DNA of 64,000 nt from Oscillospiraceae bacterium (GCA_015065385.1 SVQK01000120.1:31696-95695), one strand, 5' to 3'. Counted from the stretch's first letter, positions 1 through 8,625 are shown. The notes: generated by a model from the letters alone, not told the origin. Program-made: numbers and translations.

Positions 1-1
1 G

Positions 2-55
2 GTGGTCGTGACGGAACGGACGCGGCCCATCGATTTTCTGTTCGAAAGCAGGTGA
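2..55 (+). CDS. C-terminal end of a probable NHLP-system HlyD-type secretion protein (partial)
   Basis: Only the last 17 codons are present, in an open frame entering from the left edge and ending ...RPIDFLFESR. The stop codon overlaps the GTG start of the next gene by 4 bases (GTGA), so the two are translationally coupled. In NHLP/NHLM bacteriocin export loci the gene before the peptidase-ABC transporter is usually a HlyD-like membrane fusion protein. The identity is inferred from position and a family-like tail; the fragment is too short to prove it. Confidence 0.45.
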   Translation: MVVTERTRPIDFLFESR

Positions 56-2241
56 GCGGGACCGTGGCTGTGAGAAAAATCAAGCCGACGCTCAAAAAAG
101 GCGTCGCAAAAGTCCCGGTCGTCATGCAGCTGGAAGCGCTGGAATGCGGAGCGGCGTCTCTCTGCATGGTCATGGCGTACTACGGGAAATGGGTTCCGCT
201 CGAACAGGCGCGGCTCGACTGCGGGGTCTCCCGGGACGGGTCGAAGGCGAAAAACATCTACCTCGCGGCGGAGCGTTACGGCTTCGACGTCAAAGCGTTC
301 CGCATGAGTCCGGAGGCGCTCCGGGAGTCGGGGCAGTTTCCCTGCATCATCCACTGGAACATGAACCACTTCGTTGTGCTGGACGGATTCCGGGGGAAGA
401 CGGTCTATCTGAACGATCCTGCCCGGGGAACGGTGAAGGTAAGCTGGGATGAGTTTGACCGCTCCTTCACCGGCGTCGTCCTCATCCCGACCCCGTCCGA
501 CCGGTTCGAACCCGGAGGCGAGCGGCGGAGCACGGTCACCTTCGCCCGGAAGCGTCTGATCGGAGCGGGCGCGGCGGTCGTGTTCGTGATGCTGACCACG
601 GCGATCTCCTACCTCTTCGGCATCGCTAATTCCGTCACCTCCCGGATCTTTATGGACCGGCTGCTGACCGGGATCAATCCGGAATGGCTTCTGCCGTTCA
701 TCTCCGTTCTGATCCTTCTGGCCGCGGTTCAGCTGATCGTGGAGTGGATCCGGACGATCTATTCCCTGAAAATCAACGGCAAGATGGCGGTCATCGGAAG
801 CACGTCCTATATGTGGAAAGTGCTCCGGCTGCCGATGGAGTTTTTCTCCCAGCGGCTTGCGGGCGATATCCAGTCCCGTGAGGGCGCGAACGCCTCCATT
901 GCGGGCACGCTGGTGAACACCTTCGCGCCGATTCTGCTCAATACGGTCATGATGGTCTTCTATCTCGTGCTGATGCTGAGACAGAGTCCGATGCTTACGC
1001 TGATCGGCCTTGTGACGCTTCTTCTGAATATCCTCATGTCCCGCGTGATCTCCGCCCGCCGCGTCAACATCACCCGGGTGCAGATGCGGGACGCCGGAAA
1101 GCTGGAAGCGGCCACCGTCACCGGGATCGGAATGATCGAGACCATCAAGTCGAGCGGCGCGGAGAACGGCTTTTTCGGAAGATGGGCGGGTTATCAGGCG
1201 TCCGTGAACGCGCAGAACGTCAAGACGGCGCGCACGAATCAGTTCCTCGGCATGATCCCGGCCTTCTTCTCGACGCTGGCAAATTACGCCGTGCTGGTGG
1301 CGGGCGTCTGGCTGACCATGCAGGGGCGGTTCAGCCTCGGCGCGGTCCTGATGTTTCAGGGATTCCTCGGCTCCTTCATGTCCCCGGCCATGACGCTGGT
1401 CAGCGCGGGTCAGACCATTCAGGAAATGCGCACGCAGATGGAGCGCGTCGAGGACGTGATGGAGTATCCGGAGGACGTGAACGTCGAAAACCGGGATGCC
1501 GAAATCACGGATCTTTCCAAGCTGAAAGGGAACGTGGAACTGAAAAACGTCACGTTCGGGTATTCCCGTCTGGAAGAGCCGCTGATCCGGGATTTTTCCC
1601 TGAGCCTCAAAACCGGGCAGCGCGTGGCTCTCGTCGGCGCGTCCGGATGCGGCAAGTCCACGGTCTCCAAGCTCGTCTCGGGCCTCTATCAGCCGTGGAG
1701 CGGGGAGATCCTCTTCGACGGGAAACCGCGGAAGGCCTATCCCCGCGAGGTCATGACCGGCTCTCTCGCCGTCGTCGATCAGGATATCGTCCTCTTTGAA
1801 GACACGATCGCAAACAACATCAAGATGTGGGACGACTCCATCGAGGATTTTGAAATGATTCTCGCGGCACGGGACGCGCAGCTTCACGACGACATCGTGC
1901 AGCTTCCCGGCGGATACCGGCACAGGCTGACGAGCGGCGGCAAGAATTTCTCGGGCGGTCAGCGTCAGCGGATGGAGATCGCGCGGGTGCTCGCGCAGGA
2001 TCCGACGATCATCATTCTGGACGAAGCCACCTCCGCCCTTGACGCGAAGACCGAGTACGAGGTCGTGAACGCCATCCGGGACCGCGGCATCACCTGCATC
2101 GTCATCGCGCACCGCCTTTCCACCGTCCGGGACTGCGACGAGATCATCGTCCTCGATCACGGGCGCGTGGCGGAGCGGGGAACGCACGAGCAGCTGATGA
2201 AGCTGGGCGGCATGTACGCGGAGCTTGTATCGAACGAATGA
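52..2241 (+). CDS. NHLP-family bacteriocin export ABC transporter, C39 peptidase/permease/ATPase
   Basis: A 729-residue protein that should cleave a leader peptide and export the mature peptide across the membrane. The N-terminal C39 peptidase domain (about residues 20-140) shows the Cys in LEALECGAASLC (C32), the His in NMNHFVVLDG (H106) and the Asp in LNDPARG (D122). A six-helix transmembrane domain spans about 165-460. The nucleotide-binding domain has Walker A GASGCGKST, signature FSGGQRQR, Walker B IIILDEATSALD and a switch His in IAHRLST. GTG start at 52 is set by the 4-base overlap with the upstream stop. The next gene follows after 12 bases. All catalytic residues are intact. The family assignment (NHLM/NHLP peptidase-ATPase) rests on the C39-TMD-NBD order plus the paired partner downstream. 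No leader-peptide substrate gene is visible in the window. Confidence 0.9.
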   Translation: MSGTVAVRKIKPTLKKGVAKVPVVMQLEALECGAASLCMVMAYYGKWVPLEQARLDCGVSRDGSKAKNIYLAAERYGFDVKAFRMSPEALRESGQFPCIIHWNMNHFVVLDGFRGKTVYLNDPARGTVKVSWDEFDRSFTGVVLIPTPSDRFEPGGERRSTVTFARKRLIGAGAAVVFVMLTTAISYLFGIANSVTSRIFMDRLLTGINPEWLLPFISVLILLAAVQLIVEWIRTIYSLKINGKMAVIGSTSYMWKVLRLPMEFFSQRLAGDIQSREGANASIAGTLVNTFAPILLNTVMMVFYLVLMLRQSPMLTLIGLVTLLLNILMSRVISARRVNITRVQMRDAGKLEAATVTGIGMIETIKSSGAENGFFGRWAGYQASVNAQNVKTARTNQFLGMIPAFFSTLANYAVLVAGVWLTMQGRFSLGAVLMFQGFLGSFMSPAMTLVSAGQTIQEMRTQMERVEDVMEYPEDVNVENRDAEITDLSKLKGNVELKNVTFGYSRLEEPLIRDFSLSLKTGQRVALVGASGCGKSTVSKLVSGLYQPWSGEILFDGKPRKAYPREVMTGSLAVVDQDIVLFEDTIANNIKMWDDSIEDFEMILAARDAQLHDDIVQLPGGYRHRLTSGGKNFSGGQRQRMEIARVLAQDPTIIILDEATSALDAKTEYEVVNAIRDRGITCIVIAHRLSTVRDCDEIIVLDHGRVAERGTHEQLMKLGGMYAELVSNE

Positions 2242-2253
2242 GGAGGAAACTGC

Positions 2254-4470
2254 ATGGGCTGGTTTGAGAATCAGATCGATCAGAGACGGAAGTCGGACGA
2301 TCAGCTCCTCGAGGATTCGTTCGTCAAGGTCGCGGGCGTCGTGCTCGGGCGGCGTACGGCGGAGAAGATCGGAGACGCGCGGATCGTCACGAAAAACGCC
2401 ATCGATGAGATCTTAAAATACTACCATTACAAGTCGGTCGAGCTGCCGGACAGCATCCGCGACACCGAAGCGCAGCTCGACTTCTGCCTCAGACCCCACG
2501 GCATGATGCACCGCACCGTCGAGCTGACGGAGGGATGGTACAAGGATTCCTTCGGCCCGATCCTCGCGTGCACGAAGGGGGAAAATCAGGCCGTCGCGCT
2601 TCTTCCCGGGACCGTCAGCGGGTATTCCTTCCGGGATCCGGCGACAGGGGAACGCGTAAAGCTGAACGCGAAGACCGCCGCGCTGTTCGAGAGAGAGGCC
2701 GTGTGCTTTTACCGCCCCCTCCCGCAGAAAAAGCTCGGGATCCCGGATCTTCTCTTTTACATGAAGCGCTGCATCTCCAGCGGAGACCTGATCCTTCTGG
2801 CAGCGGCGACGCTTGCGGTGACGACCGTCGGGCTGGTCATGCCGCGGATCACAAAGACCCTGACCGGGCCGATCCTTTCCGCCGGAAAAGCAGATGCCCT
2901 CATCGGGATCGCGGTCGCCATGGTCTGCATCTCGCTCTCCTCCCAGCTGTTCAGCAGCGTGAAGGGGATGCTTCAGGCCCGGATGAACGCCAAAATGAGC
3001 CTCGGCGTTCAGGCGGCCATGATGATGCGGCTTCTGAACCTCCCGGCGAGCTTCTTCCGCAAATACAGTCCGGGAGAGCTGAAAAGCCGCTCCATGTCGG
3101 TGAGCCAGCTCTGTTCTCTCCTTTTGGAAGTCATTCTCGGCGCGGGGCTGACGTCCGTCACGTCCCTTCTGTATGTGGGGCAGATCTTCCGCTTCGCGCC
3201 CACGCTCGTTTTGCCGTCCCTCTGCATCATCCTTGTGACCGTCGGCTTTTCCGCCCTGACCACCTTTGCGCAGATCCGCGTCAACAAGATGCACATGGAG
3301 CACAGCGCGAAGGAATCCGGCATGAGCTACAGCCTCATCACCGGGGTACAGAAGATCAAGCTCGCGGGAGCGGAGAAGCGTGTCTTCGCCAAGTGGCTGG
3401 ATCTCTACGCGGAAGGCGCGGAGCTGACCTACAATCCCCCCGCGTTCCTCAAGCTCAATCCCGTCTTCTCCACGGCCATCAGCGCGGCGTCCAATATCGT
3501 CATGGTCCTTTTAGCGGTGAAAAGCGGGATCGGACAGTCGTCCTACTTTGCTTTCACGGCGGCCTACGGGATGCTGATGGGCGCGTTTATGTCCGTTTCG
3601 GGCACGGCTTTGTCCGCGGCGCAGATCCGGCCCATTCTTGAGATGGCGGAGCCCTTTCTGAAAACCGAACCGGAGACCGCGGAGGACAAGGAGATCGTCA
3701 CCGGCTTATCCGGGAGCGTGGAAATCGACCATGTGTCCTTCCGGTATTCCGCGGACGGCCCGTACATTCTGAACGATCTCTCCCTGAAAATCCGATCCGG
3801 GGAGTACGTCGCCGTCGTCGGAAAGACCGGATGCGGCAAATCCACGCTGGTGCGGCTGCTTCTGGGGTTCGAGAAGCCGGAAACGGGCGCGGTCTTCTAC
3901 GACGGAAAGAACATCGAAACGCTCGATCTGCCCTCCCTGCGGAGGAAGATCGGGACGGTCATGCAGGACGCCGGTCTGTTTCAGGGGGATATCTATTCCA
4001 ACATCGTCATCACGGCCCCGGAGCTGACCCTCGACGAGGCGTGGGAAGCCGCGGAAAAAGCGGGGATCGCGGACGATATCCGGGCCATGCCGATGGGAAT
4101 GAGCACGTTCGTCTCCGAAGGGCAGGGGGGCATTTCCGGCGGACAGCGGCAGCGGCTCATGATCGCCCGCGCCATCGCTCCGAAGCCGAAATTCCTAATC
4201 TTCGACGAGGCGACCTCCGCCCTCGACAACCGGACGCAGAAGCAGGTCTCGGAGGCGCTGGACAAAATGGGCTGCACGCGCCTTGTCATCGCGCACAGGC
4301 TGTCCACCATCCGGCACTGCGACCGCATCCTTGTGCTCGACGGCGGCCGGATCATCGAAGACGGCACCTACGACGAACTGATCGAACAGAACGGATTCTT
4401 CGCGGAACTGGTCGAGCGGCAGAGGCTGAATACGGACGAAGCGAACGCGGCGCGCATTCAGGGACAATAA
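2254..4470 (+). CDS. NHLP bacteriocin export ABC transporter permease/ATPase subunit
   Basis: A 738-residue second half-transporter, expected to pair with the preceding C39-ABC protein. The N-terminal ~160 residues are a soluble domain that is not a peptidase (no C39 motif), as in the permease/ATPase partner of NHLM systems. A transmembrane block covers about residues 170-450. The ATPase has GKTGCGKST, ISGGQRQRL, LIFDEATSALD and the switch His in IAHRLST, all canonical. ATG at 2254 lies 7-8 bases after an AGGAGG site. A strong terminator follows, so these genes end the operon. Two complete transporter subunits and a probable HlyD tail make peptide export the best-supported role. Confidence 0.88.
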   Translation: MGWFENQIDQRRKSDDQLLEDSFVKVAGVVLGRRTAEKIGDARIVTKNAIDEILKYYHYKSVELPDSIRDTEAQLDFCLRPHGMMHRTVELTEGWYKDSFGPILACTKGENQAVALLPGTVSGYSFRDPATGERVKLNAKTAALFEREAVCFYRPLPQKKLGIPDLLFYMKRCISSGDLILLAAATLAVTTVGLVMPRITKTLTGPILSAGKADALIGIAVAMVCISLSSQLFSSVKGMLQARMNAKMSLGVQAAMMMRLLNLPASFFRKYSPGELKSRSMSVSQLCSLLLEVILGAGLTSVTSLLYVGQIFRFAPTLVLPSLCIILVTVGFSALTTFAQIRVNKMHMEHSAKESGMSYSLITGVQKIKLAGAEKRVFAKWLDLYAEGAELTYNPPAFLKLNPVFSTAISAASNIVMVLLAVKSGIGQSSYFAFTAAYGMLMGAFMSVSGTALSAAQIRPILEMAEPFLKTEPETAEDKEIVTGLSGSVEIDHVSFRYSADGPYILNDLSLKIRSGEYVAVVGKTGCGKSTLVRLLLGFEKPETGAVFYDGKNIETLDLPSLRRKIGTVMQDAGLFQGDIYSNIVITAPELTLDEAWEAAEKAGIADDIRAMPMGMSTFVSEGQGGISGGQRQRLMIARAIAPKPKFLIFDEATSALDNRTQKQVSEALDKMGCTRLVIAHRLSTIRHCDRILVLDGGRIIEDGTYDELIEQNGFFAELVERQRLNTDEANAARIQGQ

Positions 4471-4494
4471 AAGCGTTCAAACAGAATCCATCCG

Positions 4495-4538
4495 CCGTCC
4501 TTCCGGAAGAGGCGCTCTTCCCGGAGGACGGTTTTTTC
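4495..4538 (+). terminator. Rho-independent terminator of the export operon
   Basis: A long stem (CCGTCC...GGAAGAG / CTCTTCC...GGACGG) with a GCG loop is followed by TTTTTTCTTT, 24 bases after the stop codon at 4470. Confidence 0.9.
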
Positions 4539-4575
4539 TTTCCGCGCGCCCCCCTTTCCCGGCTTTTCAGAACGA

Positions 4576-4984
4576 ATACTGTTTCGCTTCTAAACGGTAT
4601 GATCGTGCACAGAACAGCTCTGACAAGTTTTGCCTGTACAAACCCACGATGGCCCCCTTGCCCAATGCGCGACTGAAGCTCTTCGACCTCCGGCTGCACA
4701 AGCAGAGACCGCTGAAAGTTCGCCAAAGGCGAATTTCTGAAGTTCGCCAAAGGCGAAACTTCGCGCGAGGACAGTGGGACACACTGTGGAATTTCGATTC
4801 AGATATGAGCTGTCAGGTTATGCTCCTCGGCCAAGGAAACCCCCGCACGGGGGGAAACCTGCGGCCCGAGCTGGTGTCCGCGATCGAAGATCGCAGCCCG
4901 TGCCTCCCGCCCTGAGCAGGGCATCCAATTCCAGAAACGCGCAGCGTTTCTTTCCTTTATGTCCATTTAGAAGGGATTAAGTAT
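4576..4984. repeat. 409-bp inverted-repeat, multi-hairpin element (element C)
   Basis: Fills most of the 600-bp gap between two operons. Its ends form an imperfect terminal inverted repeat: ATACT...TC.CTTCTAAACGG at 4576-4598 against CCATTTAGAAG.GGA...AGTAT at 4963-4984. Inside are several hairpins: two copies of the palindrome TTCGCCAAAGGCGAA (4719-4733, 4743-4757), ACAGTG/CACTGT (4771-4787), CCCCC/GGGGG (about 4841-4855), GCGATC/GATCGC (4879-4893), GCCCTG/CAGGGC (4910-4923) and GAAACGC/GCGTTTC (4934-4950). No convincing coding frame with a ribosome binding site was found on either strand. Its ends resemble those of elements at 52406 and 56596, but the interior is not clearly homologous. It could be a structured RNA or a non-autonomous mobile element. 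Confidence 0.6.
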
Positions 4985-4998
4985 AAATAATTCCAAAA

Positions 4999-5018
4999 AC
5001 TATCATTTGTGATAGGGA
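4999..5018 (+). promoter_or_regulatory. Inverted-repeat operator, copy 1
   Basis: The site ACTATCATTTGTGATAGGGA contains CTATCA-TTTG-TGATAG. It sits 39 bases (start to start) upstream of the TACAAT -10 box, i.e. centred near -42 and touching the -35 position. The same 20-bp site, differing only at two central bases, occurs at 8581-8600 with the same spacing. Probable binding site of the response regulator encoded at 7924-8562 (inference). Confidence 0.75.
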
Positions 5019-5043
5019 CAACGGCGGGTTTTTGTGTTACAAT
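5015..5043 (+). promoter_or_regulatory. Promoter of the sensor/kinase/regulator operon
   Basis: TACAAT -10 at 5038-5043. The -35 position (5015-5020, GGGACA) is a poor match and is overlapped by the operator, which fits an activator-dependent promoter. Confidence 0.65.
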
Positions 5044-5078
5044 ACAGGTGAAAAAATCAAAGAGGGGAGGTCGTGGCG

Positions 5079-6671
5079 GTGAAGTCGTCCATTGTCAATA
5101 CACAGGTCTATCTGACTGTCACGGTCTGTCTTTTCCTCTGCGGCTTCCTTCATGTCGCGCTGTATCGGGTGTGCCTTGCGGACGGTTTTTCCCAGTTCTT
5201 CTGCGGGGTCTGCGTGACGATGTGGATGCTGACGGTCCAGCGCCGGATCACGGATGCCTCGCTCCGCCGCCTGATGTACGCGCTCTCCGCTGCCCTGCTG
5301 GTTCTGTTTCTGCTTCAGCTCTGCCGGTATGATCTGCTTACGGACGCCGAGCCCTACGATCACCTCCTGTGGTATGCCTTCTACGTTCCGAACTGCGCCC
5401 TGCCCGTGATCTGCTGGATGATCGCCCTCCGGATCATGCGCCGGAACGACAGAAAACACACCGTTCTGGTCGCCGCCGTCCTGATCTGCGCCCTGCTCCT
5501 CTGCGCGCTGATCCTGACAAACGATTTCCACCGCCTCGCCTTTCGTTTTCCCGACGACGTTCATACGGATTCACCCCTCATGCGGCGCGGCCCGGTCTAC
5601 TTTCTCTTCCTTGCCTTTACCGTCGCCGCGCTCGGCATGTCCTACGGCTTGATCCTGTTCAAGTACTTCCGCCATGTGTCGCGCAGGCTGCATCTCTCCC
5701 CCGTGATCCCGATCGTTTTGGGGGGAGCCTATCATATCCTGTATTTCTTCCGGCTGGATCCCCGGATCGGAGGGATTCCGCTGTGGAATTACGAAGAGGT
5801 GTACGCGTGGACGCTGATCGCCTGTCTGGAAGCCTGCATCGTGAACGGGATGATTCCGGCCAATACGGGCTATGAAAAGCTGTTTGCCATGACGGAGGTC
5901 CCGGCGGCCATCACGAACGCGGCGGGGAAGCTGGTCTATCAGACGGCGGCGGCGGAGCTGCCCTTCCGTGATACGGACGATCAGCGCATCCGGCGGTATT
6001 CCATATCCGGCGGGACCATCACATGGGTGGAGGATCTCTCCGAAGTGCGGGATCTGAACCGCCGTCTGGAAGAGGTCAGCGAACAGATGGAGGCCCGGAA
6101 CTCCGTCCTCGCCGCCGAGGGGCAGATCCGCAGGGAACGGGCGGAGGTCGAGACGCGGAACCGGCTGTATGACCGGATCAGCGAGGGAGTCAGGGGCCAG
6201 CTCGAAAAAACGGAAGCGCTGTTCGAGGACGGCTCCGACGCGGCTCTTGCGCGGATCGCGGGACTGACGGCCTATGTGAAGCGGAGGAGCAATCTCGAAC
6301 TGGCGGTAACGGACGGGACGCTCCGCGCGGAAGATCTGGCCGCCGCCCTCGCGGAATCCCTGGATTATCTGAAGCTGTGCGGCGTCGGGACGAGTCTGGT
6401 CTCCTTCACGGAAGGTCCCTATCCCGCCGGGCAGATCATTTCCCTGTACGAGCAGTTCGAGCTGGTCGCGGAGTCCAACCCGACCGACCTGAACTCCCTG
6501 AACGCGGTCCTGCGGTCGGAAAACGGAAGACTGTCGCTCCGCCTCCGCATCTCCTCGGACGGGTTCACCTTCCACCCGAAGGAGCGGTTCCGTGGCACGG
6601 TGTCCATGGACCGGGACGGGGAAGACCTGCTTCTGACCATCACCTGCGCGGAAGGAGGGGACGGCGTATGA
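5079..6671 (+). CDS. Multi-pass membrane sensor-like protein without a kinase core
   Basis: About 530 residues. The N-terminal ~270 residues hold seven or so hydrophobic helices, resembling the 7TM N-terminal region of some sensor kinases. A PAS-like stretch and a coiled coil (about residues 310-400, rich in E/R) follow. The C-terminal ~130 residues show no H-box and no N- or G-box of a GHKL ATPase, so it probably does not act as a kinase. GTG at 5079 is preferred because AGGGGAGG (5063-5070) lies 8 bases before it; an upstream GTG at 5073 is only 2 bases from that site. The stop overlaps the kinase start (ATGA). It probably senses a signal and acts with the kinase encoded next. Function is inferred from topology and operon. 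Confidence 0.7.
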   Translation: MKSSIVNTQVYLTVTVCLFLCGFLHVALYRVCLADGFSQFFCGVCVTMWMLTVQRRITDASLRRLMYALSAALLVLFLLQLCRYDLLTDAEPYDHLLWYAFYVPNCALPVICWMIALRIMRRNDRKHTVLVAAVLICALLLCALILTNDFHRLAFRFPDDVHTDSPLMRRGPVYFLFLAFTVAALGMSYGLILFKYFRHVSRRLHLSPVIPIVLGGAYHILYFFRLDPRIGGIPLWNYEEVYAWTLIACLEACIVNGMIPANTGYEKLFAMTEVPAAITNAAGKLVYQTAAAELPFRDTDDQRIRRYSISGGTITWVEDLSEVRDLNRRLEEVSEQMEARNSVLAAEGQIRRERAEVETRNRLYDRISEGVRGQLEKTEALFEDGSDAALARIAGLTAYVKRRSNLELAVTDGTLRAEDLAAALAESLDYLKLCGVGTSLVSFTEGPYPAGQIISLYEQFELVAESNPTDLNSLNAVLRSENGRLSLRLRISSDGFTFHPKERFRGTVSMDRDGEDLLLTITCAEGGDGV

Positions 6672-7927
6672 CGGAGCTGCTGATCCGCGCCGGAATCGGC
6701 GTATGGGGCGCGTGCCTGTTCGGAGGAGCCTTCGCCCTGACCGGCCTGTACGTCCGCCAGAGGAGGGCGGGAGGACTCTTCCTCTCCCTGCCGATCGCGC
6801 TGACGGCTTTCCTCACGTTTCAGTACGCCTCCGTCATGAACGGCCCGCAGTTCTATCACGAGCCCGTGCTGGATTTCATGCGGAAGGCGGACGGCGTTCC
6901 TCTCTCGGCCAGAATCGCGTTTCTGCTCCTTCTCACGGGAATCGAGATCCTCATGTCGGAGGAGATCCGGGGGTACGGAAAGCGGCGCATCACGCCCACG
7001 TCCGTCAAGGAGGCGATGGACGCGCTCCCGCTCGGACTCTGCTTCTATTCCGACGAGGGGAGAATTTATCTCGGGAACGAGGCCGCGCGCGAGTTCTGCC
7101 GGGCCGTGTCGGGGGAAAATCTTTTGAACGGCAAGGCCTTCGCCGACGTCCTCTTCGCCGGGACGCTGAGCGAGGGCTGGAAACGGAGCGTGATTCGCGG
7201 CAGCACGATCCTCCTTCTTCCGGGAGGGCTTGCGCTCCAGCCCGAGGTGAAGAAGCTCTCCCCGGGTCTGTGGCTGCTGACCATCGCCGATATCACGCAG
7301 CCGTACAGCAGGATCGAAGAGCTGAAGCGGTCCACCAGAGAGGTTGCGGCGCTGAACCGGCGTCTGGAGGCCTACAACCGGGAGATCGTCGCGCTGACCG
7401 TGGACAACGAGATCCTCGCGGCGAAGGTGAAGATCCATGATGAGCTCGGCGCGGATCTCTTGACCATCCGCCGGTACCTCTTGAACGGGGAAGGGGACAG
7501 AAGCGACATCGCCGAACGCCTCAAGAGGAACATTTCCTTCCTGAAAGCGCCGCCCGAGGACGTGCCGGACGAGTACGGGCGGATCATGAAAACGGCGGAG
7601 GACATCGGCGTGCGGGTGGAGCTTCACGGCAGCCTGCCCGAAGAGGAACCGAACAAGCATGTTCTCGCCACCGCCATACACGAATGCCTGACCAATACGA
7701 TCCGTCACGCGCACGGAGACAGGCTGACCGTGCGGATCGGGGAAGAGGGGGACTTCATTTCGGCCTTCTTCACGAACAACGGCGATCCGCCGAAGGGACC
7801 CGTCCGCGCGTCGGGCGGGCTCGAGTCCCTGAAAACGCTGGCGGAAAAGGCGGGGGGCGGCATGACGATCCGGGTCGTCCCGCGCTTTTCGGTGGAAATC
7901 CGGCTTCCGAAAGGAGGGAGAACATGA
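6668..7927 (+). CDS. Sensor histidine kinase (HisKA_3/DesK-like type)
   Basis: 419 residues. Two or three hydrophobic helices at the N-terminus (about 5-100), then a PAS-like region (about 115-215), a coiled coil (about 220-255), and a dimerisation/phosphoacceptor helix with His in KIHDELGADLL, typical of kinases that pair with NarL/LuxR-type regulators. The ATPase part shows an N-box in HECLTNTIRHAH, NNGDPP in the D-box region and a glycine motif in SGGLESLKTLAEKAGG. Start and stop overlap both neighbours by ATGA, so sensor, kinase and regulator are translated as a coupled trio. Confidence 0.85.
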   Translation: MTELLIRAGIGVWGACLFGGAFALTGLYVRQRRAGGLFLSLPIALTAFLTFQYASVMNGPQFYHEPVLDFMRKADGVPLSARIAFLLLLTGIEILMSEEIRGYGKRRITPTSVKEAMDALPLGLCFYSDEGRIYLGNEAAREFCRAVSGENLLNGKAFADVLFAGTLSEGWKRSVIRGSTILLLPGGLALQPEVKKLSPGLWLLTIADITQPYSRIEELKRSTREVAALNRRLEAYNREIVALTVDNEILAAKVKIHDELGADLLTIRRYLLNGEGDRSDIAERLKRNISFLKAPPEDVPDEYGRIMKTAEDIGVRVELHGSLPEEEPNKHVLATAIHECLTNTIRHAHGDRLTVRIGEEGDFISAFFTNNGDPPKGPVRASGGLESLKTLAEKAGGGMTIRVVPRFSVEIRLPKGGRT

Positions 7928-8562
7928 GGTACAGAGTTCTGATCGTGGACGATCAGACCGTGTCGAGACAGCTTTTCGAACGGATCATCCGCGATTCCGA
8001 CCGGTACGAGACGGCGGCGTCCATCGACAGCGCGGGCATGGCGGACGCCTACTGCGCAAGGGAGAAGATCGATCTTGTCCTGATGGACATCGTGATGAAG
8101 GACGGCTCGGACGGGCTGGAAGCGGCGGCGCATATCCGCAAATCGTACCCGAACATCCGGATTTTGATGGTCACCTCCATGTTTGACGCGGCCCTTCTGA
8201 AAACGGCGCGCGAGGCGGGGGCGGATTCCTTCTGGTACAAGGAGGTTCAGGACAGGCCCATGCTCGAGGTGATGGACCGCACGATGGCGGGGGAGCGGGT
8301 CTGGCCGGACGAGGCCCCGGTGACGCCCATCGGGAACGCCGCGAGTTCGGAGCTCACGGAAAGAGAGATCGACGTTCTGCGCTGTCTGGCGGAGGGCCTG
8401 TCCGACAGGGAGTGCGCGGAAAAGCTCGTCGTCAGCGTCGCCGCGGTCCGGTATCACATCGGGAACCTCTTCGAAAAGACCGGCTTCTCCTCCCGGACGG
8501 AGCTGGTCGTGGCGGCAGTCCGCAGCGGCCTGATCATTCCCGGCGGTAAACGGTGGAATTAG
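7924..8562 (+). CDS. LuxR/NarL-family response regulator
   Basis: 212 residues. The receiver domain (about 1-120) has the acidic pair in VDDQ and the phosphoacceptor Asp in LVLMDIVMKDGSDG. The Thr/Ser site is in MVTSMF and the expected conserved Lys is in WYKEV. A LuxR-type helix-turn-helix (about 145-205) has ELTEREIDVLRCLAEGLSD followed by VRYHIGNLFEKTG. It is the natural partner of the kinase upstream. Because a near-identical inverted repeat lies before its own operon and before the SLH gene that follows, it probably autoregulates and activates that surface-protein gene (inference). Confidence 0.92.
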   Translation: MRYRVLIVDDQTVSRQLFERIIRDSDRYETAASIDSAGMADAYCAREKIDLVLMDIVMKDGSDGLEAAAHIRKSYPNIRILMVTSMFDAALLKTAREAGADSFWYKEVQDRPMLEVMDRTMAGERVWPDEAPVTPIGNAASSELTEREIDVLRCLAEGLSDRECAEKLVVSVAAVRYHIGNLFEKTGFSSRTELVVAAVRSGLIIPGGKRWN

Positions 8563-8580
8563 TCCGTTCTACAAGAAAAG

Positions 8581-8600
8581 ACTATCATTTTCGATAGGGA
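8581..8600 (+). promoter_or_regulatory. Inverted-repeat operator, copy 2
   Basis: ACTATCATTTTCGATAGGGA, 18 of 20 bases identical to the site at 4999-5018, begins 18 bases after the regulator stop codon. It starts 39 bases before the -10 box of the next promoter, exactly as in copy 1. Confidence 0.75.
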
Positions 8601-8625
8601 AATTTTGTGAATTTTATGCTAAAAT
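8597..8625 (+). promoter_or_regulatory. Promoter of the SLH/Ig surface protein gene
   Basis: Extended -10 TGCTAAAAT (TAAAAT at 8620-8625). The -35 position (GGGAAA, 8597-8602) does not match consensus and overlaps the operator, suggesting activator dependence. The leader is about 70 bases. Confidence 0.65.

Noticed and set aside
4590..4980. Short open frames inside element C
   Set aside because: Several overlapping frames exist on both strands through hairpins, none with a proper start. The region is better explained by its inverted repeats.
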